DNA of 64,000 nt from CALDTK01 sp045110575 (GTDB lineage: Bacteria; Bacteroidota; Bacteroidia; Chitinophagales; Saprospiraceae). Location of the stretch: contig JBGCGF010000032.1 of assembly GCA_045110575.1 (NCBI GenBank), positions 34,813 to 98,812 on the forward strand, read 5' to 3'. The notes under the pieces are model-generated. The model saw only the letters and a list, made by a program, of their open reading frames with translations, had not been told where the DNA came from and searched no databases. The position numbers and the translations under genes are program-made. This document shows, in pieces, positions 35,782 to 44,544 of this stretch (position 1 is its first letter; every line of letters begins with the position of its first letter).

Positions 35782-36657
35782 ATGAATCCATTCTCAGCAT
35801 CTGAAAAAACGGATAAATCAGACAAGGCACTCATTAGGGCAACGTTAGAAGGAGATCAACAGGCATTAGCGAACTTGATCGAACGCCATCAACCGTATAT
35901 TTATAACATCGCCTGGAAGATGGTCAGCAATCCTCAAGATGCGGAAGATTTAACGCAAGAGACTCTCGTTAAAATCGTTACCAACCTCGGAAAGTTCAAC
36001 TTTGAGAGTGCCTTCCAGACATGGGCTTATCGCATCTTGAGAAATCACTTTCTGAATGATCAAAAAACGAGTTCAAAAACGCCTACTCACAACTTTAAGG
36101 AGTACGGAGATGCATTATATTCCATACCAAATACAGACCTTTCCAATAATGATAAACTATTAAAAGAAGATGTAATAAAAGAGACTAGATTAACGTGCAT
36201 GTCTGGCATGTTGCTTTGTTTAACCAAAGAGCAACGACTGATCTATATAATTGGTGAGATGTTTAGAGCAGACCATACGATCGGTTCAGAAATAATGGAA
36301 ATAAGTAAGGCAAATTACAGGATGAAATTAAGCAAGGCGAGAAAAGACCTGATTAATTTTATGCAGCAAAAGTGCGGCTTAGTAGACAAAAGCAACCCCT
36401 GCAGGTGCCATAAAAAGGTAACCGTCAACCTTGAAGCAGGTGTTATAGATGCCAAAAACTTACTGCACAATCGAAAAGAATACTCCACCTTTCGAGATCA
36501 TCTCGTAGAAGATGCTGATTATTTGGCGGACGATTCCGAGATAAAATACCTTGAATTACATCGCGAGCACAGCTTTAAAACCCGTTTCAAAAAGAAGAAT
36601 TTCTTGATACAAATCCTCAACGATGTAAATTGGAAAACCCGCCTGAATCTGAATTGA
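35782..36657 (+). CDS. ECF-type RNA polymerase sigma factor with C-terminal CxC extension
   Basis: Region 2 is clear: LANLIERHQPYIYNIAWKMV, NPQDAEDLTQETLVKI and FQTWAYRILRNHFLND, the parts that bind core polymerase and the -10 region. Region 4 (about 145-195, CLTKEQRLIYIIGEMF) is recognisable. After it comes an extension of about 95 residues opening with KSNPCRCHKK (205-212 holds the CxC), an arrangement seen in some ECF sigma factors with regulatory tails. No anti-sigma gene is adjacent, consistent with control by the tail itself (inference). A good -7 box lies upstream at 35713. Confidence 0.85.
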   Translation: MNPFSASEKTDKSDKALIRATLEGDQQALANLIERHQPYIYNIAWKMVSNPQDAEDLTQETLVKIVTNLGKFNFESAFQTWAYRILRNHFLNDQKTSSKTPTHNFKEYGDALYSIPNTDLSNNDKLLKEDVIKETRLTCMSGMLLCLTKEQRLIYIIGEMFRADHTIGSEIMEISKANYRMKLSKARKDLINFMQQKCGLVDKSNPCRCHKKVTVNLEAGVIDAKNLLHNRKEYSTFRDHLVEDADYLADDSEIKYLELHREHSFKTRFKKKNFLIQILNDVNWKTRLNLN

Positions 36658-36865
36658 TTCTCTTCGCCTTAACTGTGCATTAATTCCTACCTAGCCTCGC
36701 GGCGAGAAACGTTCCTCTACACTACCATGCTACATGGAGTAGCTACTCCTATCATCAAATTCATCCACGTCATCATTAGGCTGCCGGGTCCTCGATCTCG
36801 ATTTTAAATCTTCTATAACACTATTCACTCTAGAATTACGAGAACAGCTACATACATTGGTGACT

Positions 36866-37318
36866 ATGAATTACGCCTTTTCCTTATCAAAGAACCTCCA
36901 AACGCTTATTCTATCAGCCACTTGTTGCTTGCTTGCATTTTCGGCCCATGCCCAACTTGGCGTAGCTTTCTACCAAAGTGACCTTCAATTTATTGGCATC
37001 AATTACGAATATAAGGATCGCTATAGAGCTGAATTAAGCATAGGCGTAGATCAAAATATTGAGAATGTTCCGTTTATGCTAGATGTCACCTATGACATCC
37101 TTAACAAGGATCATTACGAAATCTACGCAGGAGCAGGTATTATCCTCTTCAATAACGAAACCGAGGGAAAACTTACTATCGCGTTAGGTATTAATATTTT
37201 TCCTTTCGAAAACAGGCAATTTGGTTTCCATATTGAAGCCTTGCCAGTATTCATAAATGAAGACTCCCTACTCTTAGGCTCATGGGGTATTCGTTACAAA
37301 TTCGGCAAGGATGAGTAG
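36866..37318 (+). CDS. small exported outer-membrane beta-strand protein (paralogue A)
   Basis: From ATG 36866 (an in-frame TTG at 36857 adds three residues) the protein has 150 residues: signal peptide ending SAHAQ, then LGVAFYQSDLQFIGINYEY and alternating strands, closing with LLLGSWGIRYKFGKDE. The pattern suggests a small eight-stranded-type barrel. It is clearly paralogous to the gene at 37482, with the same order of strands and an identical final dozen residues. Family not recognised. Confidence 0.7.
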   Translation: MNYAFSLSKNLQTLILSATCCLLAFSAHAQLGVAFYQSDLQFIGINYEYKDRYRAELSIGVDQNIENVPFMLDVTYDILNKDHYEIYAGAGIILFNNETEGKLTIALGINIFPFENRQFGFHIEALPVFINEDSLLLGSWGIRYKFGKDE

Positions 37319-37481
37319 ACTGCGTACAACGGGTCCCTCTTCACCTTCTTAAACCGCGGCAACAGACAGAAGAAAAAATTGAATGATTAAGACAGAATTG
37401 AATGATAACCATTTTGTCACCTTTCAGTTCCCATAACACATAAACTCCAACAGCAATAAAAGCCATGCTATATTCGCTAAC

Positions 37482-37931
37482 ATGATTCATATCCTTATAC
37501 AATCCAAAGTCCTTCGAGCACTTACCCTAGCAATCACATATTGCTTTATCGCAGGTTCAGCCCAGGCACAACTAGGCGTTGCCTTTTATCAAAGCACCAT
37601 TCCTTTCATAGGGGTCAGCTATGAGATTAATGACCGCATCAGACCTGAACTTAGCATTGGAGCAGATCAGAATTTCCGATTCATTTCCACGATGCTCGAT
37701 GTTAATTATGACTTCGTAGAGAAAGAGAACCATGAAGTCTATGCAGGATTAGGCTATTTGCTTTTCGACCAAGATGATGGAGGTCTTACCATTCCGATTG
37801 GAGTCAATGTCTATCCTTTTGGAAACAGGCAGTTTGGCTTTCACATAGAGGCAATGCCAACGTTCCTTCCAAACAGGAATTTACTGCTTGGCTCATGGGG
37901 AATTCGCTACAAATTTGGTAAGGATGAATAG
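37482..37931 (+). CDS. small exported outer-membrane beta-strand protein (paralogue B)
   Basis: 149 residues: signal peptide ending SAQAQ, LGVAFYQSTIPFIGVSYEI, strands and the same LLLGSWGIRYKFGKDE ending as paralogue A 163 bp upstream. The tandem arrangement and the conserved ends show local gene duplication; the middle parts have diverged (about half the positions by eye). The protein ends 35 bp before the CoA-transferase start. Function unknown; an outer-membrane location is inferred from strand pattern only. Confidence 0.7.
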   Translation: MIHILIQSKVLRALTLAITYCFIAGSAQAQLGVAFYQSTIPFIGVSYEINDRIRPELSIGADQNFRFISTMLDVNYDFVEKENHEVYAGLGYLLFDQDDGGLTIPIGVNVYPFGNRQFGFHIEAMPTFLPNRNLLLGSWGIRYKFGKDE

Positions 37932-37966
37932 GTAGCACATGACGCTTCCCTCTTTACCTTCACCTC

Positions 37967-39019
37967 ATGCTGCACCTCCCCCTCACCGGAATCACCGTCG
38001 TTGAATTCACCCACGTCGTTATGGGTCCGCTCGTCGGGAAAGTGCTGCAAGACCTAGGCGCAGAAGTACTTCACGTCGAACCGCCAGGCGGAGATCCAAC
38101 CCGCCGCATGCAAGGGTTCGGCAAAGGATTCTTCACCTTCTACAACCACGGCAAAAAGACCGAAGAAGTAGACCTTAAATCAGCTGCCGGACAAACCCGT
38201 ATTCAGGAGGTTTTGGCGAAAGCTGATGTCGTCGTAGAAAACTACGGACCGGGCGTTATGGACAAACTCGGCCTAGGCGCAGAAGCCCTGCGCAACCGCT
38301 ACCCTAGCCTCATCTATTGCTCACTAAAAGGCTTCATGCCCGGCCCCTACGAAAACCGCATCGCCGTTGATGAAGTCGTGCAAATGATGGGCGGACTCGC
38401 CTACATGACCGGCAACCCAGGCAAGCCAATGCGCGCAGGCACCAGCGCCCTCGATATCACGGGCGGACTGTTTGGTGTGATCGGAATTCTCAGCGCACTA
38501 TTTGAGCGGAAGACCAGCGGCATCGGCAAAACCGTCCGTGCTTCCCTCTTCGAATCAAGCGCCTTTCTCATGGGGCAATTCATGGCAGGCGTCAATCCTG
38601 AAGAACCAGAAACGATCCCTCCCATGCCCGCGCGTGAGCAAATCTGGGCCATCTATCAACTCTTCGACACCTCCGACAATAAGCAAGTTTTCATTGGCGT
38701 CATCAGCGACAAGCATTGGGTAAGTCTTTGCCTTGCTTTCGCGTGGCACGACCTGCTCAAAGACGAACGTTGGCTCCATGGCGCCAAGCGCCTAGCTGGT
38801 CAAACCGAATTGGTCGCGGAAGTAAAACGTAGAATCAACGTACTCCCTTACGATACCATCATCGAGGCCTGCTTACGCGAAAACGTCCCTTTCGGAGAAG
38901 TCAATACCCCAGTTGATTTATTATCGAACGAACATTTAAATAGTGGCTACTTGGAAGAAGTAAGTACCGTAAATGGTCAAAGAGTGAAGATTCCGAAGTT
39001 GCCGATTTTGTTTGGGTAA
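37967..39019 (+). CDS. CaiB/BaiF-family CoA-transferase
   Basis: A 350-residue type III CoA-transferase, which moves CoA between carboxylic acids (formyl-CoA, crotonobetainyl-CoA, succinyl-CoA and alike). Diagnostic parts: the start LPLTGITVVEFTHVVMGP, LQDLGAEVLHVEPPGGDPTR, LKSAAGQTRIQEVLAKADVV, VVENYGPGVMDKLGLG with YPSLIYCSLKGF, and the nucleophile region with conserved Asp in AVDEVVQMMGG. Family members are usually 380-400 residues, so it is slightly short but complete in motifs. The acyl substrate cannot be told. A dispersed 14-mer (minus) lies inside at 38210-38223, and a heptamer tandem repeat begins 3 bp after the stop. Confidence 0.9.
   Translation: MLHLPLTGITVVEFTHVVMGPLVGKVLQDLGAEVLHVEPPGGDPTRRMQGFGKGFFTFYNHGKKTEEVDLKSAAGQTRIQEVLAKADVVVENYGPGVMDKLGLGAEALRNRYPSLIYCSLKGFMPGPYENRIAVDEVVQMMGGLAYMTGNPGKPMRAGTSALDITGGLFGVIGILSALFERKTSGIGKTVRASLFESSAFLMGQFMAGVNPEEPETIPPMPAREQIWAIYQLFDTSDNKQVFIGVISDKHWVSLCLAFAWHDLLKDERWLHGAKRLAGQTELVAEVKRRINVLPYDTIIEACLRENVPFGEVNTPVDLLSNEHLNSGYLEEVSTVNGQRVKIPKLPILFG
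38210..38223 (-). repeat. dispersed 14-mer inside the CoA-transferase gene
   Basis: GTTTTGGCGAAAGC on the plus strand, preceded by G; encodes VLAKA. Confidence 0.85.
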
Positions 39020-39021
39020 AA

Positions 39022-39098
39022 GGATGTCGGATGTCGGATGTCGGATGTCGGATGTCGGATGTCGGATGTCGGATGTCGGATGTCGGATGTCGGATGTC
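39022..39098. repeat. tandem heptamer GGATGTC, 11 copies
   Basis: Eleven perfect, head-to-tail copies of GGATGTC. Three units are 21 bp, so the array is open in several frames on both strands (MSDVGCR on plus, SDIRHPT on minus) and produces spurious reading frames. It begins 3 bp after the CoA-transferase stop. Confidence 0.97.
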
Positions 39099-39110
39099 GG
39101 AAATAAAATG

Positions 39111-39221
39111 AGCCGAAGGCGAGCAGGACATCTTGGCATTCAAAATTATCAACTCAAAATTCAAAATTGGGGCACCGCCCCGAGAGCCGAAGGCGAGCTA
39201 AACATCTCGGCATTCAAAATT
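39111..39221. repeat. 37-bp degenerate intergenic direct repeat
   Basis: Copies at 39111-39147 and 39185-39221 share AGCCGAAGGCGAGC, then ACATCT-GGCATTCAAAATT, with about four differences. Between and after them are TTCAAAATT runs. The pair forms a non-coding repeat patch (39022-39276) of a kind common in Bacteroidota genomes. Confidence 0.8.
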
Positions 39222-39276
39222 CAAAATTTCGAAGAAGCGTAGCTTCAAGTATCAATTCAAAATTAGGATGCGGCTA

Positions 39277-40518
39277 CTACCGCTTCCGCAAAACAACAAC
39301 ACTTCCGCCGCATCCGCCTCCCGTAACGCGTGCACCATAGTATCCGCGCTTCGCGCCTTTGGCAATCACGTCATGGACAAGATCATCGGTTGCTTCATGG
39401 CCTAGACCAAGCGCTGAATACGAAGCATGCGAAGAGAGCATCAATAAGCCAAGTCTCGCAAAAACCTGGTGTCGAGGCAAGTCAACTTGATCGATTTGCG
39501 CAAGCAAACTCGCGAACTGTCGAATGCAGGCGTGCTCATACACAGGATGCGATGCAGCTGCGCGCACGGAGTACACTCGCCTCGGATCGATAACTGTCGC
39601 TAAGTCAATATTGACGTTTCCAGCAGCGAGAAAATCGGCGCCCAACATGGTCTCGGGCAACGTTTCTTCAAGGTTTTGCTCGAAGTGCTTAGCATCAAAA
39701 TTTGCGAGATAGCCCTCAGCAGGAAGAGACGACCAGTCGCCAGATTCCTTGGCCAAGTTCAACTGCTCAGGGGTCGCACCCATCTGTTTGGCGAGAATTG
39801 CATAGCCCATAAATGCTGCGGTTCTAGCAGCTGAGAAAGCATCTTGCGACAACGGTTTTGAGACGCCTGATGAGACGCGTTCAAACATCAAATCTCCCGG
39901 AATAGAAATAGAAGAATGCAATTTTGCAGGTTGCCCATACAGGGGCAACAATGCATCAGTGACGCCGTGGTGGGATCCGAATTGTCCCATCAATCCATGA
40001 GATGAACCGACGATTTCTTGCTGCACGCGTTGGGCAAGTTTGGGCAATTCAAGCGTTCCAAAGTTCAAGTCATAAGCTTTCGCCAAAACCCGCAACGTGG
40101 CGACTTCTAGGGCCGCGGAAGAAGACAGACCTTCTCTAATAGGGACATCGCTCTTGATGTAGATTCTCGCTCCGGTTAGCGGAAAACCAAACTGCTCAGC
40201 ACCGAGTAGGAAACAACCGAGCACATAGCGGGTCCAGAAGTTTTCAGGCTCAGGATCTCCGTCTGCAATAGGTTGAGTTAGACGCCAAAAAAACACATCC
40301 TCCAAAGAAACCACGGCACTTCTTTGAGCGCCCGCGAAATCACCGACTACGGTAAAGAAGTCTTCTTCTGTCAACTGAACTTGGACACTTGTTCGCTGGT
40401 CTGTAGACATCTGTAACAACAGACTTCCACTATACTCAGCCACTCCACCCATCACGTCTATCCGACCTGGGGCAGAAGCTTCAAACACCGTGCGATCTAC
40501 TTGGAAAAAGTCCTTCAT
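39277..40518 (-). CDS. GHMP kinase, L-arabinokinase/galactokinase-like
   Basis: A 413-residue sugar kinase. The GHMP motifs are complete: motif 1 APGRIDVMGGVAEYSG (16-31), the ATP-binding motif 2 PIREGLSSSAALE (126-138), and motif 3 ARVTGGGCGGSVVVL near the C-terminus. In galactokinase motif 1 is GRxNLIGEHTDY; here it is GRIDVMGGVAEYSGSLLLQM, like plant arabinokinase domains, so L-arabinose or a related sugar is the more likely substrate (inference). It would feed a free sugar into nucleotide-sugar or glycolytic routes after glycan breakdown. A dispersed 14-mer (40076-40089) lies inside. It is alone on the minus strand, followed upstream by the MITE-like element. Confidence 0.82.
   Translation of the reverse strand: MKDFFQVDRTVFEASAPGRIDVMGGVAEYSGSLLLQMSTDQRTSVQVQLTEEDFFTVVGDFAGAQRSAVVSLEDVFFWRLTQPIADGDPEPENFWTRYVLGCFLLGAEQFGFPLTGARIYIKSDVPIREGLSSSAALEVATLRVLAKAYDLNFGTLELPKLAQRVQQEIVGSSHGLMGQFGSHHGVTDALLPLYGQPAKLHSSISIPGDLMFERVSSGVSKPLSQDAFSAARTAAFMGYAILAKQMGATPEQLNLAKESGDWSSLPAEGYLANFDAKHFEQNLEETLPETMLGADFLAAGNVNIDLATVIDPRRVYSVRAAASHPVYEHACIRQFASLLAQIDQVDLPRHQVFARLGLLMLSSHASYSALGLGHEATDDLVHDVIAKGAKRGYYGARVTGGGCGGSVVVLRKR
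40076..40089 (+). repeat. dispersed 14-mer inside the GHMP kinase gene (antisense to it)
   Basis: Exact copy, followed by C; the kinase reads it on the other strand as VLAKA. Confidence 0.85.
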
Positions 40519-40557
40519 TATGCGTATGATTCTAGAGCGCGTCTTTGAGCCTGTCTA

Positions 40558-40748
40558 AGAGCGTGTTTAGGAAATCCAATTCGACTAAAAATTGGCTGAT
40601 TTTGAGCTGCTCTGCGTTGAAAATGCTCGAATTAACCGGTTAATCCTTGCGCTTCAGCTTAAGAACAGGGCCCCTTCACCCCATTCTTGCGCGAATCAGC
40701 AATAAATCATCTCAATTTCGCCAGAATCCGAATTCCTAGACACGCTCT
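40558..40748. mobile_element. MITE-like 191-bp element with 16-bp terminal inverted repeats
   Basis: Ends AGAGCGTGTTTAGGAA (40558-40573) and TTCCTAGACACGCTCT (40733-40748) are inverted repeats with one mismatch. The 159-bp inside has no gene and includes short palindromic pieces (AACCGGTT). AGAGCGTGT-type tips occur on several insertion sequences. A further tip-like TAGAGCGCGTCTTT lies at 40533, and a solo end (TTAGACACGCTCTTAA) at 59329-59344. No clear target duplication was found, so mobility is inferred. Confidence 0.6.
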
Positions 40749-40855
40749 AAGTGTTCGAGTTCCGACATGATTGCGAGAATTTCGAACGTAGAAAGGCGAA
40801 AGTACACTCGAAAAAACCCAATTATTACGCGACTTTAAATTTCCTTCTTACCCTC

Positions 40856-41848
40856 CTATAATCCATGCGCCTTCATGGCCGCAAGTAGCACAGGTTGAAT
40901 CGATTCTCGTAACGTTGTATTTGCGTATCCAATCCAATCGACATCGCTTGTCGTGTCCAAAGGACAATCCAAGGTTTGGCCGTCTGTATCGGTAATCACT
41001 ACCCCAGCCTCTTCGGCGATGAGACTCGCTGCAAGATCATACGGATGGCAGCAATGCCCGCGGGTTTTGCCGACGAAGGAAGGACTATCAAAGAGACGAG
41101 TGCGAATGTCCGCCACCCAGCGATCATGCCCTACCAAGAGTTCATATTGTTGTCCGCCACTTGAGATGTATTGATCCTCAAAGCTCATGGCCTTTCCTGC
41201 GGGGGCATCGGGCAAAAGCGTTTGCACGACCTCGTCATCAATCGCAGCCAGTATCGCTCGCCCAGGAGGAAAAAAGCGAACCACTTGACCAAATCCTTGA
41301 TAGATCGTCTTCGCTTTCGAAGGCGTCAAGGCCGCAGGTTTGAGCTCACCTGTGAGAATATTGAGCGTCTCACGCGTGGCTCCTTGTCCGCGAATTGCCC
41401 AAAGCGTATCCGAGAGATACGCCCGCGAGGTCGGCAATTCGATCATCACGGCAACTTCAATGTCACGTAGTGTAGCTCCAACGCGATAGGGGGCAAACCC
41501 TGCCAAAAAGAAGGCCGACCGCTTGTCGTACATGATGCCACGCGTGCCGTCAATCGGATCACAAAGCAGACTCAACGCAGGTTCTTCTCCTTCGGCAACG
41601 CCCAAAGTTTCAGCGGCCAATCCTTCCGCAATTATCGCAATGCCTCCGAGGGCTGCGGCCTCCTGCTTGAGGATCGGCAAAAGCACTTGTTCAACATCAC
41701 GATCAATCTGAAAAATCGTATCGTCAACACCTTCCTGATAAATAGCAGCACGTTGATCTGCAGACTGGTCGCGCAACGAGGCTGCCACCTGCAGACGCAC
41801 CGCCTCACCGAGACGTTTTAAGAGCTGAAGGACGGCATCGTGATTCAT
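40856..41848 (-). CDS. inositol-monophosphatase / bisphosphate-nucleotidase family protein
   Basis: From the ATG at 41848 (MNHDAVLQLL) the protein has 330 residues; a longer frame to 41953 would overlap the divergent TonB gene. The metal-binding motif is DPIDGTRG (Asp97, Asp100) with an upstream Glu in IIAEG (75), and the second motif PYDLAASLIAEEAGV replaces the common WDxAA with YDLAA. This lithium-sensitive phosphatase superfamily includes inositol monophosphatase, 3'-phosphoadenosine phosphatase and fructose bisphosphatase; the subfamily is unclear. The divergent TonB receptor starts 93 bp away, so they share an upstream region. Confidence 0.85.
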   Translation of the reverse strand: MNHDAVLQLLKRLGEAVRLQVAASLRDQSADQRAAIYQEGVDDTIFQIDRDVEQVLLPILKQEAAALGGIAIIAEGLAAETLGVAEGEEPALSLLCDPIDGTRGIMYDKRSAFFLAGFAPYRVGATLRDIEVAVMIELPTSRAYLSDTLWAIRGQGATRETLNILTGELKPAALTPSKAKTIYQGFGQVVRFFPPGRAILAAIDDEVVQTLLPDAPAGKAMSFEDQYISSGGQQYELLVGHDRWVADIRTRLFDSPSFVGKTRGHCCHPYDLAASLIAEEAGVVITDTDGQTLDCPLDTTSDVDWIGYANTTLRESIQPVLLAAMKAHGL

Positions 41849-41941
41849 GGCAGCAAGGTAGTGCACAGTCCAACCGCTAATACGACGGTTCAGCCAGATT
41901 AACTTTCGATTCAGGCTCACAGAGGTGATGTTTGAACCATC

Positions 41942-44365
41942 ATGAATCAGCAACCTTTCCGACAGCCCCTTCTCATCTGTCTCCTTATTCTCGGTTTTGC
42001 CTTGAGCTCAGCCATCGTATTTGCCCAATCAACCCAGACACTGAAAGGTGTCATCCTTGATGCACAGAGCGAGATCCCATTGATCGGAGCGACCGTTCGC
42101 GTACTGAACTTGGAAGACGTGAACGGAACCACAACCGACCTTGACGGCAGGTTCCAATTGACCTTACCCGTAGGCATTCATACGGTCCAGGTGAGCTACA
42201 TCGGTTATGCTCCCGTTACTGTTCCCAACGTTCGATTAGTTGCTGGAAAGCAAGCAGTACTCGATCTAAACCTGACGGAAGAAATCAACTCACTTGATGA
42301 GGTGGTGGTCCTTGCCAAAACCTCGCGCGCTGGCGAACCTGCCAACGAACTCGCCGCAGTGAGTGCCCGAGCGATAGACGTCGAGCAGGTAAACCGATTC
42401 GCCGGCGGCCGTTCAGACATCAGTAGACTCGCGAGCAACTTTGCTGGCGTAGCAACGGCCGATGATTCACGTAACGACATCGTGGTTCGTGGTAACTCTC
42501 CGACGGGACTACTCTGGCAATTAGAAGGTATTCCAATTCCAAACCCGAATCACTTTTCGACCTTGGGTACAACTGGCGGGCCGGTAAGCGCACTCAACCC
42601 TAACCTACTTGCAACGAGTGATTTCTTGACGAGTGCCTTTCCTGCTGAATACGGAAATGCAACCTCGGGTGTATTCGATCTCAAGCTGCGTCGTGGCAAC
42701 CGCGATCGCTTTGAGTTCATGGCACAAGTTGGAAGTTTTAGTGGTTTAGAAGTGATGGCAGAAGGCCCCGTGGGCAACAACGGAGGCAGCTTCGTTGTCG
42801 GTTTCCGAAACAGCTTTGTCCAGTTTGCCGAGACGGTTGGCATTCCAATCGGAACGAACGCAACACCAGATTATCGCGACCTTACCTTGAAAATCGACCT
42901 ACCGACAAAGAAGGCCGGAACCTTTAGCATCTTCGGAATCGGAGGTACATCAAGCATTGACTTCATCGGTAGCGAACTTGATTCGACCGACCTGTTTGCA
43001 GACAATGACGAAGACTCTTACCCGCGATCACGGTTCGGCGTTTTGGGCCTTCGTCACAACCTGATCGTTGGAAAGAATGCGTATGTGCGTACCACTCTTG
43101 CAGGAACACATTCAGGTGGTGAGTACACGCAGTTCAACTACATCGAAGGATTCGGTCGTCAGAAATTTGTAGACATCGATGACGATACAAATGTCCTCTC
43201 CATCAAGAGTTATTTTAACCAAAAATTCAATGCCAAAACAACGCTTCGCACCGGCATTCAATTCGACGAAACATCAATCAAATCTTCCGTCACAAACCGA
43301 GAAGACAATCCTGATTTAGACGAAGATGGCTTGCCTGATTTACGAGTGAATCGTGACTTCGACGACTCGTTTGTAGTAAGCCAAGTCTTTGGCCAAGTCA
43401 AGCACCGTTTTAGCGAAAGCATCACAGGAAGCGTCGGAATTCACTTCCTCCATTTCGGACTTAACGATGCCATGAGTCTCGAGCCGAGAGCTTCTTTTGA
43501 GTACCGACCATCAAAAGCGCTGACCTTCAGTTTGGGCTACGGACTTCACAGCCAACAAGCTCCACTTCCAATTCTGCTCGTTGAAGAAACACTGCCAGGA
43601 CAAGCAACCATCGACAATCGTGAACTTGGCCTAGCACGCTCACACCAAGGCGTATTTGGAGTTGAGTTCGTTCCTGCTCCACGTTGGAGAATCAAGACGG
43701 AAGCATACGGACAATACCTGTTCGACGTACCTGTTGACGGTTTCTCAAGCAGCTTTTCAACCCTGAATGTGGGCGCCGATTTTGTGTTCCCTACACGTGT
43801 CGGATTGGTCAATGAAGGCACAGGAACAAACGTTGGACTTGAACTCACGGTAGAGCGTCAACTTAGTGAAGGCTTTTATACCCTAGCGACCGGATCAGTC
43901 TTCCAAAGTCGCTACAAAGGTTCGGATGATATTGAACGACCGACTGCATTTGACAATGGCTGGGTAACCAACCTCCTCGTCGGAAAAGAGTGGGCTTTCG
44001 GCAAGGCTGCTGACGGAGAATCCAAGCGAATGTCCTTCACTGTTGATGCTAAAGTGACCGCAGCAGGTGGCCGCCCTATCACTCCTTTCGACCTGGTCGC
44101 AAGCCGTGCTGCCGGAACTGGAATACGTGATGATACCCGAGCGTATAGTGACAACATCGACAACTATTTCCGCGCTGACCTACGGTTTGGCGTGCGCATG
44201 AACGGAAAGAAAAAGAAGATCTCACAGACGTGGTTCATTGACTTGCAGAACCTCACCAACAAGCAGAACGTCTTCTCCCAACGATACAATACGACCACTG
44301 GAAACGTAGGCACGGTCTATCAATCAGGCTTCTTCCCGGACATCTTGTATCGCATCCAATTCTAG
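41942..44365 (+). CDS. TonB-dependent receptor with carboxypeptidase-regulatory-like domain
   Basis: An 807-residue outer-membrane receptor. Signal peptide (1-29, ending VFAQ); CarboxypepD_reg-like domain (about 33-120, LKGVILDAQSEIPLIGATVR, SYIGYAPVTV); plug with NDIVVRGNSPTGLLWQLEGI and PNPNHFST; beta-barrel strands to the terminal aromatic ILYRIQF. There is no SusD partner beside it, so it is not a classic SusC but a stand-alone receptor for a siderophore, glycan or other large ligand. It precedes a LytS/LytTR pair by 180 bp, and a hairpin (44422-44462) separates them. Confidence 0.92.
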   Translation: MNQQPFRQPLLICLLILGFALSSAIVFAQSTQTLKGVILDAQSEIPLIGATVRVLNLEDVNGTTTDLDGRFQLTLPVGIHTVQVSYIGYAPVTVPNVRLVAGKQAVLDLNLTEEINSLDEVVVLAKTSRAGEPANELAAVSARAIDVEQVNRFAGGRSDISRLASNFAGVATADDSRNDIVVRGNSPTGLLWQLEGIPIPNPNHFSTLGTTGGPVSALNPNLLATSDFLTSAFPAEYGNATSGVFDLKLRRGNRDRFEFMAQVGSFSGLEVMAEGPVGNNGGSFVVGFRNSFVQFAETVGIPIGTNATPDYRDLTLKIDLPTKKAGTFSIFGIGGTSSIDFIGSELDSTDLFADNDEDSYPRSRFGVLGLRHNLIVGKNAYVRTTLAGTHSGGEYTQFNYIEGFGRQKFVDIDDDTNVLSIKSYFNQKFNAKTTLRTGIQFDETSIKSSVTNREDNPDLDEDGLPDLRVNRDFDDSFVVSQVFGQVKHRFSESITGSVGIHFLHFGLNDAMSLEPRASFEYRPSKALTFSLGYGLHSQQAPLPILLVEETLPGQATIDNRELGLARSHQGVFGVEFVPAPRWRIKTEAYGQYLFDVPVDGFSSSFSTLNVGADFVFPTRVGLVNEGTGTNVGLELTVERQLSEGFYTLATGSVFQSRYKGSDDIERPTAFDNGWVTNLLVGKEWAFGKAADGESKRMSFTVDAKVTAAGGRPITPFDLVASRAAGTGIRDDTRAYSDNIDNYFRADLRFGVRMNGKKKKISQTWFIDLQNLTNKQNVFSQRYNTTTGNVGTVYQSGFFPDILYRIQF

Positions 44366-44421
44366 TCAATCGCCACTCTCAATCCAGGTCATGTATCTCT
44401 TGTTTCTCTCTGCAAAAAGAA

Positions 44422-44462
44422 AGCGCTCGGCGTCCCTCCAACAACGAGGGGTGCAAAGCGCT
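44422..44462 (+). terminator. imperfect hairpin after the TonB receptor gene
   Basis: Arms 44422-44438 and 44446-44462 pair at about 13 of 17 positions (AGCGCT, GC and CCCTC blocks). Confidence 0.45.
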
Positions 44463-44479
44463 CCAGTCCTTTTATCTTG

Positions 44480-44493
44480 GCTTTCGCTAAAAC
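44480..44493 (+). repeat. dispersed 14-mer, T variant
   Basis: GCTTTCGCTAAAAC in the intergenic region 52 bp before the sensor-kinase start. Confidence 0.8.
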
Positions 44494-44544
44494 TCTTAGC
44501 AGCCACCTCTGCCGACCTTTTAATCACCAAGAAGGAAAAATTGT

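Noticed and set aside
39022..39098. Possible CRISPR array
   Set aside because: Direct repeats of 7 bp without spacers; a simple tandem repeat.
38901..39242. Small proteins with SDIRHPT or MSDVGCR repeats
   Set aside because: Produced by the heptamer array being open in several frames; they overlap the CoA-transferase end or non-coding repeats.
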